Assembly (NCBI GenBank): GCA_964438735.1 | Contig: CAYTLW010000095.1 | Location: forward strand, 1-29,990 | Length of the DNA stretch: 29,990 nucleotides | Direction of reading: 5' to 3' | DNA from: CAYTLW01 sp964438735 | GTDB taxonomy: Bacteria > Myxococcota_A > UBA9042 | Shown: positions 1 through 6,523 of the stretch, piece after piece | Layout: every line of letters starts with the position of its first letter | Numbering within the stretch: the first letter of the stretch is position 1 | Translations under genes and position numbers: made by a program | The notes under the pieces: generated by a model | Databases searched by the model: none | Seen by the model: only the letters and a program-made list of their open reading frames with translations | What the model was told of the DNA's origin: nothing

Positions 1-216
1 GGCGTTGAAGAATGTGCGGGAGCCGACTGGTGGGGGGGAGCGGCCGGCGGCTTGACAGTCACGGGCACGGTCACGGTCACGGTCACGGTCACGGTCACGG
101 TCACGGTCACGGGCACAGTCACGGCCACGGACTCGGCGTCGCCGCCCAAGCAACCGGCATCGGGCCTACCGCAGCTTGGCAGAACTACTGCAGCACGGCA
201 CCCCACGAGGAGATGA
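1..216 (+). CDS. possible C-terminal end of a partial gene with a Thr-Val repeat tail
   Basis: Frame 1 is open from the left edge to a TGA at 214-216. It would encode about 71 residues containing a run of alternating Thr and Val (from the hexamer array) and a Pro/Ser/Thr-rich end. Such low-complexity tails occur in secreted proteins of this kind of organism, and a gene ending here would meet the minus-strand gene that ends at 185 tail to tail with about 30 bp overlap. The same array is also open on the minus strand as Val-Thr repeats and in another plus frame as His-Gly repeats, so the coding strand is not settled. Without the sequence to the left this is a weak call. Confidence 0.2.
   Translation, partial: GVEECAGADWWGGAAGGLTVTGTVTVTVTVTVTVTVTGTVTATDSASPPKQPASGLPQLGRTTAARHPTRR
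54..131. repeat. hexanucleotide tandem repeat (CACGGT)n
   Basis: About thirteen 6-bp units. Seven consecutive perfect CACGGT units lie at 66-107 and are flanked by degenerate ones (CACGGG, CACAGT, CACGGC, GACAGT). The unit length is a multiple of three, so copy-number change would not shift a reading frame. This is a simple satellite with no spacer, not a CRISPR array. Confidence 0.9.
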
Positions 217-1378
217 GCACGGGAACGCCCGCGTTTGCGACACCCAGGGTGTTGAAGTTGCCCTTGGGCTTGGTGTTGCCGCTCAGCTTCATGGTCACCA
301 GGGTCTTGGTCCCGTTGAGTTGTACGACCACGTGGCTGTTCGCGAGGCTCTTCAGCTTGCCCGAGGTGTTGGTGTAGAGCAGCACGTTGCGCGGCTTGCC
401 GTCCGCTCCGGCCACCTCGTGGATGAAGTTGAAGGTCTCGATCATGCCGGCGTCGCCGCCGTTGATGCTCACGATCTTGCCGGCGAACTCGTACAGGCCG
501 CGGCCCTTCTTCTCGACCTGTGGCAGCCGCCTGTAGGCGAGATAGGTATTGGTCAACTCGCCAAAGTCGTCGCCGTCATTTGCAGCTTCTGCCAGGACGC
601 TGCGGATGCGCGCGTTGCTGGTGGGCTGACGATCCGCATCGAGCGCCACCCCAACGACCGGCAGGAATTGCCCGACCTTCAGGCCGCCAAGCGGCAGGGC
701 CTTGTCGCTGTGGGGTGCGACATCGCCGCTGAGATCAACCCGGTGCTCCACCGCCGTGCCCGAGACCGTCACCGGCTTCTTGATGGCGTCACCGGTGAGC
801 GTGATCGAGACCTGCGTCTTCCAGTCAAAGCCCAGCGTGTCCTTGGTGCTGCCAGGGGCGGCCGTGTGCACGGTCCACTCGACCAGGATCTGCTTCTTGC
901 CCTTGGCTGCTGGGTTCTTCTTCAAGCGAGCGCGCAAAGCCGCGCTGTAGCGGATGCCGTCCAGCGAGACCCAGCCATGGTGCCTGTAGCCGCCGCCCTT
1001 CAACTCCAACGCGACCGTTGAACCGAGGTCCTGTCCGTCGCCAGTGTTCGCGCTGATGCGGCCCTTGTGGAGGAGGTTCGACCAACCCTTGTTCGTGGAC
1101 TTCGGTTTGACCCAGAACATGTACGTATATCGGCCGCGATGGTGGCGATTGAGGCCGCTGGTGTGTTGACTGCCATCGGGCCCGAACGCCAGGCTCATGG
1201 CTGACCTGGCGGGCGTATTGCCCGGCGGAGTCGCCACGCTCATTCGGTAGCCCCAGGAGTCGTTTCGTTCGCGGACATTGACCCGTTTGACCTTGCCGGC
1301 GAAGTCGGCGGATTGCACAGGCATGGCGGGCATGACGAAGAGCGCGGTGAGTGCGGCGGTGACAAAGAGACGGCGCAT
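185..1378 (-). CDS. secreted protein of unknown function, possibly LamG-like
   Basis: 397 residues. The ATG at 1378 is chosen over an in-frame upstream start at 1411 because AGGAGG (on the minus strand) lies about 6 nt before it and the protein then opens with a classical Sec signal peptide: Met-Arg-Arg, a hydrophobic stretch of Leu, Phe, Val and Ala, and cleavage near Val-Gln-Ser-Ala around residue 24. The mature part has alternating short hydrophobic and polar strands. The segment from about residue 70 to 160, with YMFWVKP, a W-x-N-L-L-H-K-G stretch and GGGYRHHGWVSLDG, looks like a concanavalin-A/laminin-G type beta sandwich used to bind sugars or proteins; this is pattern recognition, not a firm family match. 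It has no catalytic motif I recognise. The gene stands alone, divergent from the kinase gene to its right. Confidence 0.85.
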   Translation of the reverse strand: MRRLFVTAALTALFVMPAMPVQSADFAGKVKRVNVRERNDSWGYRMSVATPPGNTPARSAMSLAFGPDGSQHTSGLNRHHRGRYTYMFWVKPKSTNKGWSNLLHKGRISANTGDGQDLGSTVALELKGGGYRHHGWVSLDGIRYSAALRARLKKNPAAKGKKQILVEWTVHTAAPGSTKDTLGFDWKTQVSITLTGDAIKKPVTVSGTAVEHRVDLSGDVAPHSDKALPLGGLKVGQFLPVVGVALDADRQPTSNARIRSVLAEAANDGDDFGELTNTYLAYRRLPQVEKKGRGLYEFAGKIVSINGGDAGMIETFNFIHEVAGADGKPRNVLLYTNTSGKLKSLANSHVVVQLNGTKTLVTMKLSGNTKPKGNFNTLGVANAGVPVLISSWGAVLQ

Positions 1379-1663
1379 CGATTCCTCCTGAGGCCGGCGG
1401 TGGAGGTGCACCCTACGTGAGGCCGTGCGATTGCGCTCCCTTCGCAGATCTTACAGGCGGGTCGGAGGCTGCCCTGCGAGTCTCCCTGCGCCACAGGTGC
1501 CACCCCCTGCGACGGCCGACGCCGACTCCACGTCTGACGGCCTCAACCGAAAAGGCACCAATCGGGTCTCACGTTCACGTTCTGCAGATGCGCTTATGCG
1601 TTGCCAATCGCCGGCGGCCCGGCAAACTCTGGCCATCAATCCATGCGTGAGGGTGGCGGCAAG

Positions 1664-4405
1664 ATGGTTGAGGGGCCCAGGACCAACGAGGTCGACGAGC
1701 ATTCGGATACGGCTGCGCCCGAGGACGAGCTCGCCCACGACCTGACCCTCGCCCACGACCTGACCCTAGAAGGCGGCGAACCCTGCGCCGTCGCCGACAC
1801 CATGGACAGCGAGCCGGTGGCCGTGGCGGTGCGGGCAACGCAAGTGTCCGGCTCCTCCGGTCGTCGAATTGGCCCCTTCGCCATCGAGAGCAAGATCGGC
1901 GCTGGCGGCATGGGTGACGTCTACAAGGCCGTCGACACCAAGTTGGGGCGGGTGGTCGCGCTCAAGTTGCTGCCCGACGAAGTGGGCGGTCATCCGCAAC
2001 GACGCAGCCGTTTCCTCCGCGAGGCGCGGGCGGCGGCGGCCGCCAGTCACCCCAGCATCGCGACCATCTTCGAGGTAGGTGAGGCCGGCGAACAACTCTA
2101 TCTGGCCATGGAGTTGGTGGACGGGCAGACCCTGCGCCACCTCATCGCCGATCCACCCATGGCCGTCGACGACGTGGTGAATCTGCTCTGCGACCTTACC
2201 GCCGGGCTGGCAGCCGCCCACGGCGTGGGCGTGGTGCACCGCGACCTCAAACCCGACAACATCATGCAAACGGCCACCGGCGACGTGCGCATCCTGGACT
2301 TCGGTCTTGCCCGCGGGGCGGCACCTCTGGCGGACGAGGCGCCCATCGAGGAGGGCACACCTGTGCTGACCCGAGAGGGCCAGATCCTGGGTACGCCCGG
2401 CTACATGAGTCCCGAACAGGCCATGGGACGCCCGGTGGACGCCAGCGCGGATGTCTACGCCTTGGGGGTCATCGCCTGGGAGCTGCTGGCCGGGCGCACG
2501 TTGTGGCAGGGCACCAGCGCCATGGAGCGGGTGCTCGCCGTGGTCAAGGATGAGCCCGCATCGCTGCCCGTCGCCCGTCCTGGCCTGCCTGCTCCCCTGC
2601 TCGCTTTTGTGACACGTTGCCTCTCCCGCGACGCCGGCGAGCGCTTCTCCGATGCTGGCGAAGCGCTCGCGGCCCTGGAGGCCTTGCGCGAATCGTCGGT
2701 CGTCGCGGTGCCTGCGGTCGCGGTGTCTGCGGTCGCGGCGCCTTCAGCCGAGCCCTCCGTTGCTCCCAACCGTCGTCCCTGGCTCGGCGTCGGGGTGTTG
2801 TTGGTCGCCATGCTGCTCGGCGCTGGTGCCTGGTGGTGGTCCACTCAAACGGCCCTGCCGTCGTCCATGCGCAACCTGCCGGTGGTCTCGGACAACGAGG
2901 AAGGGCAGGCGGCGTTCGCCCGGGTCGTACAGGCCATCTACGATGGGGACAAGCGCCGAGTGATGCGGGAGGTCGGGCTCGCCCGTGCCGCCGGGTCCGA
3001 CGCGCCCATCGTGGACTACCTCGAGATGTCGGCGAGAAACAACTTGTCGGCCCAGGGCTCCATCGCCGGGCGTTTGGCAGAGATTCGCTCGGCGGTCGAG
3101 GGGCGTGCCGACCCGGTGGCGACGATCATTCGTGTGACGGTGGGTTGGGGCACCGTCAAGCAACCGACGAAGGCCGAATTGCACAAGCAGCTCACGAACC
3201 TCGACGCCCAGATCGGTCACAGCTACCTGCTGCGTTACCTGCTGGCCGCCAACTTGAGGCAAATCGCGCCGGAGGCCTGCTTGTCGCGAATAGAGCGCTT
3301 GATCGACGAGGACAGCGGGCCGCTGGCTCTCCATGAAATCCGGATCGCCCTCCTCATCGACGCCAGGCGATTGGACGAGGCGCTCGCCGCGGTAGAGACG
3401 TTGAAGGAACGCGGCGTGGACCGGCAGAGCTTGAACATCTCCATGGCGATGACCTTGCACGGATTGGGGCGAAGCGCCGAAGCGGTGCAGGCCTTCGAAG
3501 ACGTGTTGAAGCGGGACACAACCGCGTGGGGCGCCCACTCTGGCCTGATCGAAATCGCCACGGATTCGGGCGACAATGTGGCGCTCAACAGGCACCTCGA
3601 CGTCCTTCTTTCCGACATTCCGCCACGACTCGTGGCTGTCAGCGCATTGGGGGCTCACATCTGGCGACTCGCCGGCCGGGGTCGTGCTGGGGAGGTCGTC
3701 AGCGTCGCCGAGCGCTTCGTGGCGCAAGGCAAACCTCAGGACGATGCCGCGGCGCAGATCGCCATGACAGCGTTGTGGTCGGCGACGCAGGTCGGTCCGC
3801 CTGCGGCGCTCCTGCGGCTGCGGCCGAAGGTCAAACGGGCCTCCGAGTCTCCCGGGCTCGCCCCATACCTCACCACGCAAATCAGCACCACCTTGCTGGT
3901 GACCGACATGATTCTGGCGCGCCGCGGCGCCATCGATGCACAGCAGGCGGTGATGGAGCGTCTCAAGGCTGCGGTGGCCGCTGGCCTCCTTGACTCGAAC
4001 AGCGGCCTGACTGTGCGGTCTCGAGTGGCGCTCATGGCCGGCGACAAGGAGAGCGCACTTCGACATCTGCAAGCCGCGTCCAAGAACCCTGGAAAGGGAA
4101 GTGCATCGCTCTACGGTCGTTTCATCATGGCGGAATTGCGCTCGGAATTGGGCCAACGCGAGCAGGCCGTAAGCGAACTCCGCGCCATTGTGAAGGAGGG
4201 GCCCGCCTGCAAGGGCGAGTTCGCCAACTTCGCACAGCTCTGTCGCGCGGCGGTCGCCCGGGCCATGTCGGAGCTGCACCTGGACGCCCTGAAGCGGGGC
4301 AAGGCCGATGAGGCCAAGGCACATGCGAAGGCATTGAAGGCCTGGTGGCCGCAGGCGGATGCCGATGTGATGGCGTGGCTTTTGCGGCGACCTTCGACTC
4401 CCTGA
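1664..4405 (+). CDS. membrane-anchored Ser/Thr protein kinase with helical-repeat (TPR-like) C-terminus
   Basis: 913 residues from ATG 1664, preceded by GTGAGGG about 10 nt upstream; ATG 1643 and TTG 1601 are possible in-frame starts with poorer sites. The kinase domain spans about residues 69-330: glycine loop GAGGMGDVYKA, ATP-binding Lys101 in VALK, catalytic HRDLKPDN with Asp194, DFG at 212-214, and the activation segment ending GTPGYMSPEQ. All catalytic residues are present, so it should be an active Hanks-type kinase. An Ala/Val/Pro linker with a roughly 15-nt repeated unit leads to one TM helix near residues 374-392 that ends in a tryptophan cluster. The remaining 500 or so residues are helical, with repeats such as the segment around GLGRSAEAVQAFEDVLKRD that read as degenerate TPRs, presumably extracytoplasmic or partner-binding. 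The acidic N-terminus carries a duplicated AHDLTL. This cytosolic kinase/TM/TPR layout is typical of Myxococcota. Its target is unknown. Confidence 0.93.
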   Translation: MVEGPRTNEVDEHSDTAAPEDELAHDLTLAHDLTLEGGEPCAVADTMDSEPVAVAVRATQVSGSSGRRIGPFAIESKIGAGGMGDVYKAVDTKLGRVVALKLLPDEVGGHPQRRSRFLREARAAAAASHPSIATIFEVGEAGEQLYLAMELVDGQTLRHLIADPPMAVDDVVNLLCDLTAGLAAAHGVGVVHRDLKPDNIMQTATGDVRILDFGLARGAAPLADEAPIEEGTPVLTREGQILGTPGYMSPEQAMGRPVDASADVYALGVIAWELLAGRTLWQGTSAMERVLAVVKDEPASLPVARPGLPAPLLAFVTRCLSRDAGERFSDAGEALAALEALRESSVVAVPAVAVSAVAAPSAEPSVAPNRRPWLGVGVLLVAMLLGAGAWWWSTQTALPSSMRNLPVVSDNEEGQAAFARVVQAIYDGDKRRVMREVGLARAAGSDAPIVDYLEMSARNNLSAQGSIAGRLAEIRSAVEGRADPVATIIRVTVGWGTVKQPTKAELHKQLTNLDAQIGHSYLLRYLLAANLRQIAPEACLSRIERLIDEDSGPLALHEIRIALLIDARRLDEALAAVETLKERGVDRQSLNISMAMTLHGLGRSAEAVQAFEDVLKRDTTAWGAHSGLIEIATDSGDNVALNRHLDVLLSDIPPRLVAVSALGAHIWRLAGRGRAGEVVSVAERFVAQGKPQDDAAAQIAMTALWSATQVGPPAALLRLRPKVKRASESPGLAPYLTTQISTTLLVTDMILARRGAIDAQQAVMERLKAAVAAGLLDSNSGLTVRSRVALMAGDKESALRHLQAASKNPGKGSASLYGRFIMAELRSELGQREQAVSELRAIVKEGPACKGEFANFAQLCRAAVARAMSELHLDALKRGKADEAKAHAKALKAWWPQADADVMAWLLRRPSTP
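1730..1765 (+). repeat. two exact 18-bp direct repeats in the kinase N-terminus
   Basis: CTCGCCCACGACCTGACC occurs at 1730-1747 and again immediately at 1748-1765, in frame, giving a doubled Leu-Ala-His-Asp-Leu-Thr. It sits in the low-complexity acidic leader before the kinase fold, so it looks like a slippage duplication tolerated by a disordered segment. Confidence 0.9.
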
Positions 4406-4553
4406 CCAGGAGATGCCGCGAGGTTCGGACCATCTCGAACGACATGCCCGACCAGGAAGGTGCCGGCATAGTTGAGTGGGAGGTCCAGAAGCCCCGCGAT
4501 ATGGGCCTGTGATAGGCTGTGGGCGGGAACCGGAACTCGGAGGGACAAAGCTG

Positions 4554-4610
4554 ATGGCGTCGACGCGGCGCGACGGTCTGGTCAGCGACCGAACTTTGAC
4601 CGCGGGCTGA
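4554..4610 (+). CDS. possible 18-residue leader ORF upstream of the RyR-domain gene
   Basis: ATG at 4554 is preceded by GGAGGG at about 4540-4545, a better ribosome site than that of the large gene that follows. It reads 18 codons to TGA at 4608-4610, only 14 bp before the ATG of the TrkA_N/RyR gene and in a different frame. It could couple translation of the downstream gene, act as a regulatory leader peptide, or be chance. The peptide shows no recognisable motif. Confidence 0.3.
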   Translation: MASTRRDGLVSDRTLTAG

Positions 4611-4624
4611 AGTTCAGGGGGCAC

Positions 4625-6340
4625 ATGTCGACGGGGAACAACCGCAGGCGGCGCCAATTGGGCCTGCTGATGCTGGCGTTGCTGTATGGGCTGGTCTTCT
4701 GGCTCGGGTACGTGGGTTATGAGGCGCACTCGCCGGCGTCGGAATGGACGGCGTATGACCGCATCTATGGCACGCTGCAGCTCTTCATCTTCGAGGGCCC
4801 GGAGGAGGTCAGTCTCGGGGTCAGCAAGCTGGTGTGGGCCCGGTTTCTCGCCCCGGCCTTGACGACGGTGTCGGCGGCGGCGGCCTTGGTGGCCCTTTTT
4901 GCCGACCGATGGCACGAGTTTCGGCTCGGCCGGGCTCGCGGTCACGTGGTCGTGTGTGGGGCGGGTCAGCAGGGTGAGGCGCTCGTGCGCAGTGCTTTGT
5001 CGAAAGGCCTGCGAGTCGCAGTCATTGACGCGGACGGCGGCGGGGCGAGCCTGCCAACATTGCGCTCTCTCGGGGCCTGGATCGTCGCGGGTGATGCCAC
5101 CGACCCGGAAATCCTGGCCATGGCGCGCGTGGAGCGGGCCTGTGTGCTGGTGGCGCTGTGTGGCGATGACCAGGCGAACGTGGCCGCGGGGCTCGCAGCT
5201 CAGAAGGCGGCGCGTGAGGCGGGGCGTTCAGCCGACAGGCCGCTTCGCATCTTCGTGCAGGTCAGCGATCCCGGGCTGAGCGACGTCCTGGCACGCCAGA
5301 CTCCGGTGTCGCAGGTGCCGGGTGCGCCGCTGCGCGTCTTCGACGCGTACGCCATGGCTGCGAGGCGCTTCCTCGAGGCGCACCCCCTCGAGCGTGGACT
5401 GATCGGACCGGACGACCCGCGGCACGTGCACCTGGTGGTGTTGGGGTTTGGTCACATGGGGCAGCGCCTGGCGCTCGCGGCGCTGCGGTTGGGCCACTAC
5501 GCCAACGGCCTGCCCCTGCGCCTGACCATCGTCGACCGCGACGCCAGCCACGTGTGGCCCAGGCTGCACTGGCGCCATCCTGGGCTCGAAGAGGCGTGCG
5601 ACGTGCGGGTGGTCGCCGGAGACCTGTTCGACCCGGAGGTGCGGGCGCAGCTCGGCGTCGCCGCTGACGAGCTCCGCACCTACGCCGTCTGCCTGGACAG
5701 CGACGGACAGGCGGTGTCGGCGGCCCTGCGGCTCAAGGACTCGCTCAGCAAGCAGCCCGACGCCAGGATCGCGGTGCGCCTGAGCGATGGGGACCGATTT
5801 GGCGGCCTGCTGTTGGGCGAGGCGCCCGCAGAGACGAACGTGGTCATTCTGGGAACGCACGCGCAGGCGGCGGATATGGACGAACTGCTCGATGACCGGC
5901 TCAACAAGCAGGCCAGGGCTGTGCACAACGCGTGGGTGGAAAGAAAGCGCAAGGAAGACACCTCGGCGAGCGGTCCCAGGATTGCGGAGTGGGACGAGCT
6001 CAGTCCCGACCTGCGTGACAGCAACTGCCAGCAGGCGGATCACATCGCGGTGAAGATGCGCGCCATCGGAGCCGAGGTCGTGGTCGAGAAGGGGCCGGCC
6101 CTCGAACTCACCGACGACGAAATCGAGCTGCTCGCGGAGATGGAACATCGGCGATGGATCGTCGACCGCCTGCTCGCGGGTTGGAACCGGGGGCCCAGGG
6201 ACGACGCCGCGCGCACGCATCCCTCGCTGGTTCCCTGGAGCGAACTCGGCGACGACGACCGGGAGTATGACCGCGATGCGGCTCGTCAAATCGCGGCGCT
6301 GCTGCAGCTGGCGGACAGGCACGCACGGCGGGTTTCCTGA
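4625..6340 (+). CDS. two-TM TrkA_N (RCK-like) protein with C-terminal RyR domain
   Basis: 571 residues from ATG 4625, chosen because AGGGGG lies just upstream and the protein then starts with a short basic stretch followed by a TM helix (about 11-30). An in-frame TTG at 4472 would add 51 unlikely residues. A second TM is at about 73-93. Between them lies a short amphipathic segment (LQLFIFEGPEE) where a K+ channel would have its pore loop, but there is no TVGYG-type filter. Cytoplasmic part: a Rossmann TrkA_N domain starting at VVCGAGQQG (112-117), a second Rossmann-like lobe with GFGHMG (274-279), and about residues 480-565 match the prokaryotic RyR domain (ALELTDDEIELLAEMEHRRW, GW then RGPRDD, THPSLVPW, DREYDRDA). 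TrkA_N binds NAD(H) or similar nucleotides in known members; the RyR module is named after ryanodine-receptor repeats and is thought to be a ligand sensor. Channel activity is not supported; a nucleotide-responsive membrane sensor is my inference. Confidence 0.93.
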   Translation: MSTGNNRRRRQLGLLMLALLYGLVFWLGYVGYEAHSPASEWTAYDRIYGTLQLFIFEGPEEVSLGVSKLVWARFLAPALTTVSAAAALVALFADRWHEFRLGRARGHVVVCGAGQQGEALVRSALSKGLRVAVIDADGGGASLPTLRSLGAWIVAGDATDPEILAMARVERACVLVALCGDDQANVAAGLAAQKAAREAGRSADRPLRIFVQVSDPGLSDVLARQTPVSQVPGAPLRVFDAYAMAARRFLEAHPLERGLIGPDDPRHVHLVVLGFGHMGQRLALAALRLGHYANGLPLRLTIVDRDASHVWPRLHWRHPGLEEACDVRVVAGDLFDPEVRAQLGVAADELRTYAVCLDSDGQAVSAALRLKDSLSKQPDARIAVRLSDGDRFGGLLLGEAPAETNVVILGTHAQAADMDELLDDRLNKQARAVHNAWVERKRKEDTSASGPRIAEWDELSPDLRDSNCQQADHIAVKMRAIGAEVVVEKGPALELTDDEIELLAEMEHRRWIVDRLLAGWNRGPRDDAARTHPSLVPWSELGDDDREYDRDAARQIAALLQLADRHARRVS

Positions 6341-6470
6341 GGCGTTCGACCCGGTCAGCCCTTCGACTGCGCGCGTCGGTGCAGAGCGTGCGCGTGGCCT
6401 CCAGGGCCCGAATCGCCCGCGCCATGTGATTCAACGGTCTCTGCAACGTCCCCCCGACGGGCGCGTAAAA

Positions 6471-6523
6471 GGGGCCAGGTCCTTAGCTTTTGGCATTTAG
6501 CTAAATGCTAAGGACCTGGCCCC
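6471..6523. repeat. nested palindrome, REP/terminator-like, between convergent genes
   Basis: Left arm 6471-6487 (GGGGCCAGGTCCTTAGC) is perfectly complementary to right arm 6507-6523, a 17-bp stem. The 19-nt interior holds its own perfect 16-nt palindrome at 6493-6508 (GCATTTAGCTAAATGC). Its A/T-rich centre contrasts with the surrounding DNA. The sequence resembles the GGGGCCAGGTCCTTA-type palindromes dispersed in many genomes next to REP-associated (Y1) transposases; that resemblance is from memory. It lies exactly where two convergent transcripts meet and could serve as a bidirectional terminator, though it lacks a T-tract. The right arm contains the stop codon of the helicase gene. Confidence 0.8.

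Noticed and set aside
54..131. CRISPR-like array
   Set aside because: Units are 6 bp with no spacers and no cas genes are nearby.
12..377. Short plus-strand ORF with a (His-Gly)n run, like a metal-binding tail
   Set aside because: It runs antisense through the end of the well-supported secreted-protein gene and its His-Gly run is simply one frame of the hexamer repeat.
4670..4910. K+ channel pore in the TrkA_N/RyR protein
   Set aside because: Two TM helices are present but no TVGYG or related filter sequence lies between them.
2744..4945. Long minus-strand ORF under the kinase
   Set aside because: Antisense shadow in GC-rich DNA; product is His/Arg/Gln-rich without domains, while the plus strand encodes a clear kinase.
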